From: CALINF01 sp039980455
GTDB lineage: Bacteria > Pseudomonadota > Gammaproteobacteria > Pseudomonadales > Halieaceae
Reading direction: 5' to 3'
DNA length: 64,000 bases
NCBI GenBank assembly: GCA_039980455.1
Contig: JBDXCG010000005.1
Span: forward strand, 144,454-208,453
Part shown: positions 58,790 to 64,000 of the stretch, in pieces
Numbering within the stretch: the stretch's first letter is position 1
Layout of the letters: each line of letters begins with the position of its first letter
Program-made: the position numbers and the translations under genes
Notes under the pieces: model-generated
What the model was told of the DNA's origin: nothing
Seen by the model: the letters and a program-made list of their open reading frames with translations, nothing else
The model's database searches: none

Positions 58790-60844
58790 CTAAACAGCGT
58801 GCAAAATATTGCGCAGTCCAGCGACGATGCCCGGGTCGAAGCGTGTGCCAGATGCGCCCTCGATCAGCTCTAACGCGGATAACTGATTCTTTGGTGCCCG
58901 ATCAGACTCGGGATTCATTAGCGCGAGATAGCAATCAACAACGGCGACGATGCGCGCGGCCACTGGAATTTCTTCTCCGGTGAGACCCTGTGGATAGCCG
59001 CCCCCGTTGAACCATTCATACTGTGATTCAACTATCTCACGGAAACAACGTAGATACTGCTGGGCGCTATCTGCTCCCTCGTCAACATCGCCATCCAGCG
59101 TTTTCTGCGCTGTCGCTATCGCGATATCTACCACCTCAGCATGCTGCCCTATCGCCTCTCTTTGCTCCTTCGTCAACTCTTCTAACGAAAGTCCGTCTAT
59201 GGCAAGGGAGGCCATGCCCGCGTCATGCAGTGGAGCCACCTGAACAATATAATCTATGCTCTCGGCATTTAGTTGATCCGCAAACTTCTGCTGAGTGGCC
59301 AATTCCTCCGCAATCAGTCGGGTAATATGCGTCACCCGAGCCTGCTTCTCGGCGCGCGCCTTATCTGCGGGCGCTTCAATCGATTTCACCAACTTTCCAG
59401 CCACAAGATTAGCCGTTTCGCGCGTCTCCTGCTGCCGTAACGCCAAAAGTTGCGCCTCCCTGTCGAATTCGATCATCGCACTGGAAACAAGGCTACCCAT
59501 CACACTGGACAGAATAATGAAGAATGAAGACGCATCGAACAAAATACCTATCTGACGAAACAATAGATAACCTAGTGTTATAAACATCACGTTCAGGCCC
59601 AACGTGAGCCACATTGACGCCCTGGGAACTGCCTTAAGAAACGTCGCTAGCGGCGAATCAGTGCGGGGAATGAACCAAATTAGAAAGCTACCAATAGCGA
59701 CAATCAAAAAAACTTCGAGCCACTTTATCCACCAGGGCCTAAGCAGAAAACGCCCATCAAACATCGATTCCAGAACCTGTGCCTGAATTTCAATCCCCGG
59801 CACGAGCTCCCGCAATGCCGTGGTGCGCATATCGTGCAAGCCAGACCCAGTTAACCCAAGCATCACGAGCTTTCCGCTGAGCTGCTCAGGATCAACCCGG
59901 CCTTCGAGTACATCAACGGCTGACACATAGCGCCCGGCAGTGGTTTCGCTGCGCGCATAGTGCAACCAGATCTCGCCACCCGGCTGCGTGGGAACTTGTA
60001 AATCCGCAACACTCACAGAATCTATTCCGTGTCGCGCTACCTCCACCTCGACCGCCGTAGATCCAGTGGCAATGCGCAACATTTCCATTGCCAAGCCGGA
60101 GACCACTTCATCACCGATCGCCACGACCAGAGGTATGCGGCGCACCACACCAAACTCAAGATCTACACTTAAGATCGCCTGCCCTCTGGCGGCAGATTGG
60201 AGAACAGGCAAACTCGCAAGCACCGCTTCGAAGCGGCGCACATAAGGAAGTGCATCGCCTCCAGAGACAGACACAGGCGCCGTAAGCAGGCCAGCGCGAC
60301 TAGTAAACGTCGTAAAATCAAAACCGGCGGCGCCCAGTATCGACGGCACGCTGGCCAACGATTGCGCTAATCGCTCTTCGTGACTGGGTAACGCCTTGAG
60401 CTGCGCCCCTAACTCCGGCGGAGCACCCGGCGGTAGGTTTTCTGCCACCTTATCGGGCGAGGTCTGATCTGCCTCAGGCATATACATATCAAAACCAATC
60501 GCTGCCGGTTGGTAAAAATCGATTGCATCGATAACTTCCGCAAGCTTGTTACGGGGCCATGGCCACTGTCCAAGCCGCGCCAGACTGGTCTCGTCGACTG
60601 CAACAATTGTGACTGGCTGGGAGAGTGGTACGCGTGGATGGTATTTTTGGTAGCTGTCGAATAGAAACTGTCTGGCAGTGCTGAAGGGCCTGGTAATGCT
60701 GCCAGACACCTCTTCAATAGAGGGATCGGGGCGCAGCTCGGACAAAACGCATAGCATCGTCATCCACAGCAGAATGATAATTGCTACAGGCCGACCCCGG
60801 CCGAATAAAAAAACCCGCTGTAAATAACCTATGGCACTGTTCAT
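58790..60844 (-). CDS. CHASE2 sensor with three TM helices and a degenerate HD-type domain
   Basis: This 684-aa protein has an N-terminal TM (about 15-35) and then a periplasmic CHASE2 domain (about 40-340): VTIVAVDETSLARLGQWPWPRNKLAEVIDAI, AIGFDMYMPEADQTSP, LVMLGLTGSGLHDMRTTA. Three TM helices follow (about 345-445). A cytoplasmic helical HD-like domain (about 470-684) ends it. LHDAGMASL keeps an HD pair but lacks the GK that normally follows. The GYP region reads SQYEWFNGGGYPQGLTGEEIP, with the metal His residues replaced. Catalysis is doubtful; a ligand-sensing or binding role is more likely (inference). It lies 18 bp downstream of the OmpA gene. Confidence 0.9.
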   Translation of the reverse strand: MNSAIGYLQRVFLFGRGRPVAIIILLWMTMLCVLSELRPDPSIEEVSGSITRPFSTARQFLFDSYQKYHPRVPLSQPVTIVAVDETSLARLGQWPWPRNKLAEVIDAIDFYQPAAIGFDMYMPEADQTSPDKVAENLPPGAPPELGAQLKALPSHEERLAQSLASVPSILGAAGFDFTTFTSRAGLLTAPVSVSGGDALPYVRRFEAVLASLPVLQSAARGQAILSVDLEFGVVRRIPLVVAIGDEVVSGLAMEMLRIATGSTAVEVEVARHGIDSVSVADLQVPTQPGGEIWLHYARSETTAGRYVSAVDVLEGRVDPEQLSGKLVMLGLTGSGLHDMRTTALRELVPGIEIQAQVLESMFDGRFLLRPWWIKWLEVFLIVAIGSFLIWFIPRTDSPLATFLKAVPRASMWLTLGLNVMFITLGYLLFRQIGILFDASSFFIILSSVMGSLVSSAMIEFDREAQLLALRQQETRETANLVAGKLVKSIEAPADKARAEKQARVTHITRLIAEELATQQKFADQLNAESIDYIVQVAPLHDAGMASLAIDGLSLEELTKEQREAIGQHAEVVDIAIATAQKTLDGDVDEGADSAQQYLRCFREIVESQYEWFNGGGYPQGLTGEEIPVAARIVAVVDCYLALMNPESDRAPKNQLSALELIEGASGTRFDPGIVAGLRNILHAV

Positions 60845-60862
60845 AAGTGCGAATCCAGACGA

Positions 60863-61483
60863 TTAGCGGATATTGATTTCTACTCGGCGATTTCGAACTT
60901 CCGACACTTTGTCGGCTGTCGCCACAATCGGCTCCCGCTCACCACGGCCAGAAGACTGCAGGCTCTGCGCTTCAACACCCATCTCTTCAATCAGCTTCTG
61001 TACGGCTTCGGCGCGGGCCAGGGAGAGAACATCGTTGTCTGCGTCGCTGCCCACTCGATCGGTGTGACCAATAATTGATATCTCAGGTGCGGGGCGATCT
61101 TGTAGAAATACTTTCATCTCGTCGATGGTCTGCAAGGATGCAGTGGTCAGCTGATCACTCGACCCCGCCTCAAAGGTAACGACAAATGATTTTGGTTGTG
61201 GAGGCGTAGCACTGAGCAATCCGCCATACTGAGCCTGAATAGTTGCCGCGTCCTCTACTCGCGTTTCGAGCGCACCTTCTTCGTCGACAGCCACCGTGGC
61301 ATAAGCAGTATCTAGCGTTTGTTCTCCGCCCGACGCAGTAGTCACAACAACAGCTCCAACTCTGCCGTCCTCATCGGGAAGCAATATCACAGTATCGGTA
61401 ACGGCAGGCGGCAGCGGCTCTGGTGGGGCGCTGAATACAATCATCAAGTAGATGCCAAACAGCGGCGCGAGCAATACTCCCAT
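60863..61483 (-). CDS. OmpA-family peptidoglycan-binding protein
   Basis: This 206-aa protein has an N-terminal hydrophobic helix (about 2-19) that works as a signal anchor. A variable region rich in acidic residues follows (about 20-95). The OmpA C-terminal domain is at about 98-206: ISIIGHTDRVGSDADNDVLSLARAEAVQKLI and EVRNRRVEINIR. The Asp and Arg that hold diaminopimelate are present. It probably ties the sensor module to the cell wall. It lies between fecR (4 bp) and the CHASE2 gene (18 bp). GAGG precedes the ATG by about 12 nt. Confidence 0.91.
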   Translation of the reverse strand: MGVLLAPLFGIYLMIVFSAPPEPLPPAVTDTVILLPDEDGRVGAVVVTTASGGEQTLDTAYATVAVDEEGALETRVEDAATIQAQYGGLLSATPPQPKSFVVTFEAGSSDQLTTASLQTIDEMKVFLQDRPAPEISIIGHTDRVGSDADNDVLSLARAEAVQKLIEEMGVEAQSLQSSGRGEREPIVATADKVSEVRNRRVEINIR

Positions 61484-61487
61484 GTGT

Positions 61488-61940
61488 TTACTGCTCCTCT
61501 ACCGGTGTATCGACTTCAATGATGAACTCTGTACCGCGCACACCCAGAGTCACGGTAGGTGTATTGAACTTCACACCATTTGGGCTTGCCTTGGCTATCT
61601 TGCCCGAAATAACAGATAGCGATCCTCGCGTCACTGAGGCATCAACCTCTCCTGCGTGAGTGGTGGTATCAAAGTTAAACGTATTCAGGTCAAGCGTGGT
61701 ATCTGGCCCAGCCGTAAGGCGAGTATTGTCCCGCAACGTCAAGCCCACTGCGCCATTAGACCCGGTCACCAGGCTATCGTTTACAAATACGGTACTCCCT
61801 ACCGCCGCGGGCAACGTATTTGCACCACGCACGATCTTGGCATCACCTCGGCTGATTTTTATCGTACCAGCTTCGTTCTCACTCAGCGCTGGCAAAGCCA
61901 TGGCAAATAGCATACTTGCCACTAAAAGTTTACGACCCAT
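61488..61940 (-). CDS. FecR-domain periplasmic protein
   Basis: This 150-aa exported protein has a signal ending near LPALSE. The FecR domain follows: GTIKISRGDAKIVRGANTLPAAVGSTVFVNDSLVTGSNGAVGLTLRDNTRLTAGPDTTLDL and GVKFNTPTVTLGVRGTEF. In other bacteria FecR proteins bind or regulate, and stand-alone exported ones accompany CHASE2/cyclase or OmpA genes. The frame opens at 62093, but the ATG at 61938-61940 has GAGG 6 nt upstream and starts the signal. It is the first gene of the four-gene sensor operon. Confidence 0.9.
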   Translation of the reverse strand: MGRKLLVASMLFAMALPALSENEAGTIKISRGDAKIVRGANTLPAAVGSTVFVNDSLVTGSNGAVGLTLRDNTRLTAGPDTTLDLNTFNFDTTTHAGEVDASVTRGSLSVISGKIAKASPNGVKFNTPTVTLGVRGTEFIIEVDTPVEEQ

Positions 61941-62217
61941 GTCGGCCTCTCTCGATAATCCTAGTTGATCACAAGTATAGATCAGGTTGGTGAGACATGC
62001 GCTATTGTCTGTCGGCATCACCCTCTGCCCTATTGTCATAAGGCCGCTTTTAAGTATCTGCTTCAATTGTTCAAAGCACCGAGCGAATAGCACAAACTCC
62101 TTCGTGCGCTAACATCTAGCTTTACCGCTGGCCGGTCCACTCATTAGCTGAAGCTTGACGACAGGGAAGCATTACTTCTATGGTTAGTTTTTGGCCTCTA
62201 TTTATTGGTGTATCAAA

Positions 62218-63099
62218 ATGCCCGAACTTCAGACATTGCCCCGTACTGCGACTACCCAAGAGGTTCTCGATATTGTCAGTCGCGACGGCGCTGTCATCGT
62301 TGAGGGGCTTTTAGATGAAGCCCAGGTTCAGCAGTTCCGCACTGAACTCGACCCTTTCATGGAGTCCACGACAGCGGGTAAAGATGATTTCACCGGACGT
62401 TCCACAACCCGAACAGGGGCTTTAGTTGCTCGTTCAGAAATGGCAAGAGAAATGGTGATGCACCCCCTCATCACTGCAGCTGCGAACGAGTTTCTCGCGC
62501 CCTATTGCCAGCGTATACAGCTTCATCTGACACAAATCATTCGATTGAAACCGGGGCAGGGAAAACAGTTTATTCACCGTGACCGCTGGGCCTGGGGTCA
62601 GTACATGAAGGACATCGAACCCCAACTCAATACTATATGGGCTGTGACAGACTTCACGGCTGAAAACGGTGCCACACAAGTGGTACCGGGAAGCATCGAC
62701 TGGCCGGACGATCGCAAAGCCCAGCCGCAGGAAATCTGCCAGGCGGTTATGTCTGCGGGTTCAGTATTGGTCTACACCGGCAGTGTCTTTCACGGTGGAG
62801 GAGAAAATCAGTCGCAATCTGACCGTATAGGTGCAAATCTCACTTATACACTCGGCTGGTTGAGGCAGGAAGAAAATCAGTATCTGTCGTGCCCTCCCGA
62901 TGTGGCATGCCAGTACTCGCCAGAACTCCAGGATATGCTGGGATACACCATGGGGCAGTATGCAATGGGCTATTACACGCCGCCTACCACAGCGCCTGGC
63001 GATTCACCCGAGTGCGTTACTCCAGCTTTTGCGGTTCGGGAAGTGGAAGAAGAGGCTCTTGGTGGGGAAGTATTGTTATCGGATGCGATACAAAACTAG
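62218..63099 (+). CDS. phytanoyl-CoA dioxygenase (PhyH) family protein
   Basis: This 293-aa protein is a Fe(II)/2-oxoglutarate-dependent oxygenase. The metal triad is seen as His and Asp in FIHRDRW, a pattern of H-x-D, and a distal His in VFHGGGEN. The Arg that binds 2-oxoglutarate is likely in SDRIGANLTYTLGW. N-terminal LPRTATTQEVLDIVSRDGAVIVEGLLD is the family's opening. The start ATG at 62218 is preferred over a TTG at 62191; GGTG lies 8 nt upstream. The substrate is unknown (relatives act on phytanoyl-CoA, ectoine, small terpenoids). Confidence 0.9.
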   Translation: MPELQTLPRTATTQEVLDIVSRDGAVIVEGLLDEAQVQQFRTELDPFMESTTAGKDDFTGRSTTRTGALVARSEMAREMVMHPLITAAANEFLAPYCQRIQLHLTQIIRLKPGQGKQFIHRDRWAWGQYMKDIEPQLNTIWAVTDFTAENGATQVVPGSIDWPDDRKAQPQEICQAVMSAGSVLVYTGSVFHGGGENQSQSDRIGANLTYTLGWLRQEENQYLSCPPDVACQYSPELQDMLGYTMGQYAMGYYTPPTTAPGDSPECVTPAFAVREVEEEALGGEVLLSDAIQN

Positions 63100-63201
63100 C
63101 GATCACGGCATAGGGCACTGCTTGCTGTCACTCTTGCTGCCAATGCCTATTGCAGAGCTTCTATTCTGTGATCACTCTAGTAGCCCAAAGTGACACAAAG
63201 C

Positions 63202-63690
63202 CTAAGGCGCCATAAGCCATCGAACCAACAGAAAGGTAGCCACAAGCTGAAATAGGTTGAGACCGGCACGATTCAGCCACCAGGTTGATTCGTAGCGGAA
63301 GTTTAACGCAGTGGAAACTAACACCAAGACACCCATGAGAGTGAACCATGGCGTGAATATGACGGTAAGGTTCATACGAAAAAGGGATACGGCAGCATCG
63401 TGTAAAACGCCACTAACAGCAAACGTTCCCAATAGAGCCATGGGGTCTGGGAGCCGATCAGCTAATGGCTTGAATACACGATAACCCAGATAGTAACCCC
63501 ATATAGGGTTCCAATGGTTCCAGAATTTCTGAAAAGATGAGGCACCCAATGAGCGAGAAAGCATGGCCGACAAAGACCCCGATGCTCCCAAGGCAACGCC
63601 ATTTCTCTGTCTAACATAAGCCGTCAATGTAGGGCGGCTTCGTCCCCTGTGATACGGGCTTAATGAAGACACATTGTTGCTGCTCGCCAT
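63202..63690 (-). CDS. short membrane protein resembling the C-terminal part of MBOAT acyltransferases
   Basis: This 162-aa protein starts with about 45 polar residues, then holds FQKFWNHWNPIWGYYLGYRVFKPL, FAVSGVLHDAA and two to three TM helices (about 85-160). FW..W.. and SGxxHD are the core of MBOAT-type O-acyltransferases and wax-synthase relatives; the His in SGVLHD would be the catalytic one. Full-length members have 350-500 residues, so this is either a compact relative or a remnant. The frame opens at 63813, but the ATG at 63690 has GGAAGG 10 nt upstream. No upstream part of an MBOAT is visible. Confidence 0.72.
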   Translation of the reverse strand: MASSNNVSSLSPYHRGRSRPTLTAYVRQRNGVALGASGSLSAMLSRSLGASSFQKFWNHWNPIWGYYLGYRVFKPLADRLPDPMALLGTFAVSGVLHDAAVSLFRMNLTVIFTPWFTLMGVLVLVSTALNFRYESTWWLNRAGLNLFQLVATFLLVRWLMAP

Positions 63691-63764
63691 AGCTTTATGC
63701 CTTCCAAGTGAATACGACACGTTAGTTGCGCGTGTGGCAGATAGTATCAGTTCTTGATGTGCTG

Positions 63765-63938
63765 GTGCTTGCTGGGTGCGCCTGGCGACCCTTCGTGGCC
63801 AGCCGGTCTGCATCGATACTGATTATTCTTCTTTGCTTAAGCAGAGTTGACTGCAGGGCGAGGGCCTGCCCCGCTTTTCGGGTATGACCTACAGTAAGTG
63901 GCGAGCAGTGCTTGCTGAGGGTGCCTGGCGACCCTTCG
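63765..63938. repeat. 31-bp imperfect direct repeat, two copies 143 bp apart
   Basis: Copy 1 is at 63765-63795 and copy 2 at 63908-63938. They match at 28 of 31 positions and share GTGCTTGCTG at the start and GCCTGGCGACCCTTCG at the end. The type suggests a dispersed intergenic repeat, but no further copies were sought outside this window. Confidence 0.75.
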
Positions 63939-63977
63939 GGCCCGGCCTGTCAGCACAGCTGCCGGTCGTTCGTCGCT

Positions 63978-63996
63978 CTCAGAGCAATGCTCTGAG
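63978..63996. terminator. perfect hairpin at the right edge
   Basis: CTCAGAGC (63978-63985) and GCTCTGAG (63989-63996) pair perfectly around AAT. Its role depends on what follows beyond the window; it could be a terminator or part of the repeat. Confidence 0.35.
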
Positions 63997-64000
63997 TTGC

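Larger units (their letters stand above)
63691..64000. other. non-coding right-edge stretch with repeats and hairpin
   Basis: I see no gene here. The stretch contains a 31-bp imperfect direct repeat and a perfect hairpin close to the edge (both listed separately) plus GC-rich palindromic segments around 63857-63880. It may continue as an intergenic repeat array beyond the window. Confidence 0.6.

Overview
This window looks like a chromosomal segment of a Gram-negative gammaproteobacterium, probably a marine, heterotrophic lineage near Halieaceae or Spongiibacteraceae. The genus cannot be fixed from the sequence alone. The grounds are the orn / rsgA / psd gene order, the many outer-membrane-type lipoprotein signals (L-x-x-C), TonB-, OmpA- and Exb/Tol-type proteins, and a moderate GC content that appears uniform. 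I see no rRNA or tRNA gene, CRISPR array, transposase or integrase. Both edges cut through other sequence: the left edge truncates a membrane protein gene, and the right edge ends in a non-coding stretch with repeats and a hairpin.

Layout. 1-5.6 kb: an edge-truncated membrane protein, orn, rsgA, psd, an orphan beta-barrel-like protein and a PIN-PhoH ATPase. 5.6-6.0 kb: an intergenic stretch with no convincing gene. 6-23.5 kb: housekeeping and small metabolic genes (rnb, asnS, a SYLF protein, a transglutaminase/TPR lipoprotein, msrC, cysH, an orphan ParA, an iron alcohol dehydrogenase, FKBP isomerase, DUF924, cinA, pdxH, GNAT, a first gamma-glutamyltransferase, a thioesterase).

23.6-38.8 kb: the most unusual region. 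Fourteen tightly packed genes on the + strand, many abutting or overlapping, encode almost only envelope proteins. They are a periplasmic TPR protein with a TonB-like C-terminus, a Ser/Gln/Gly-rich lipoprotein, three other lipoproteins, a TPR/PEGA membrane protein, a PEGA plus formylglycine-enzyme-fold membrane protein, a small exported protein, a MotA/TolQ/ExbB-family channel, a cytoplasmic degenerate Hsp70/actin-like protein with an FHA-like tail, two paralogous von Willebrand A proteins, and an M48 metalloprotease lipoprotein. The two vWA proteins share an N-terminal helix (SFLD...CGFGAV) whose Asp sits where ExbD/TolR/MotB carry their ion-relay Asp. I infer an ion-driven envelope machine in which vWA domains replace the usual ExbD/MotB periplasmic domain. 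I do not recognise it as a described system.

38.8-50.9 kb: an exported amidohydrolase, a LprI-MliC lysozyme-inhibitor fusion, DUF2288, a glyoxalase-II-like hydrolase, a dicarboxylate/amino-acid symporter, a Kazal-like mini-lipoprotein, an M20 peptidase, SixA, Tex, a LOG-family protein and a second gamma-glutamyltransferase. 51.0-53.5 kb: a cyclic-di-GMP pair (EAL protein with a dead GGDEF, and a DUF3391/HD-GYP protein with a broken HD doublet). 53.6-57.7 kb: an exported protein of unknown function, a lipoprotein-type PQQ/haem c alcohol dehydrogenase and an alpha/beta hydrolase. 57.8-61.9 kb: a compact FecR - OmpA - CHASE2/HD - double-FHA operon, probably an envelope-sensing signalling module. 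62.2-63.7 kb: a phytanoyl-CoA-dioxygenase-family enzyme and a short MBOAT-like membrane protein.

Start codons were often moved inward from the longest open frame to an internal ATG/GTG with a better ribosome-binding site or family fit. These choices are stated entry by entry.
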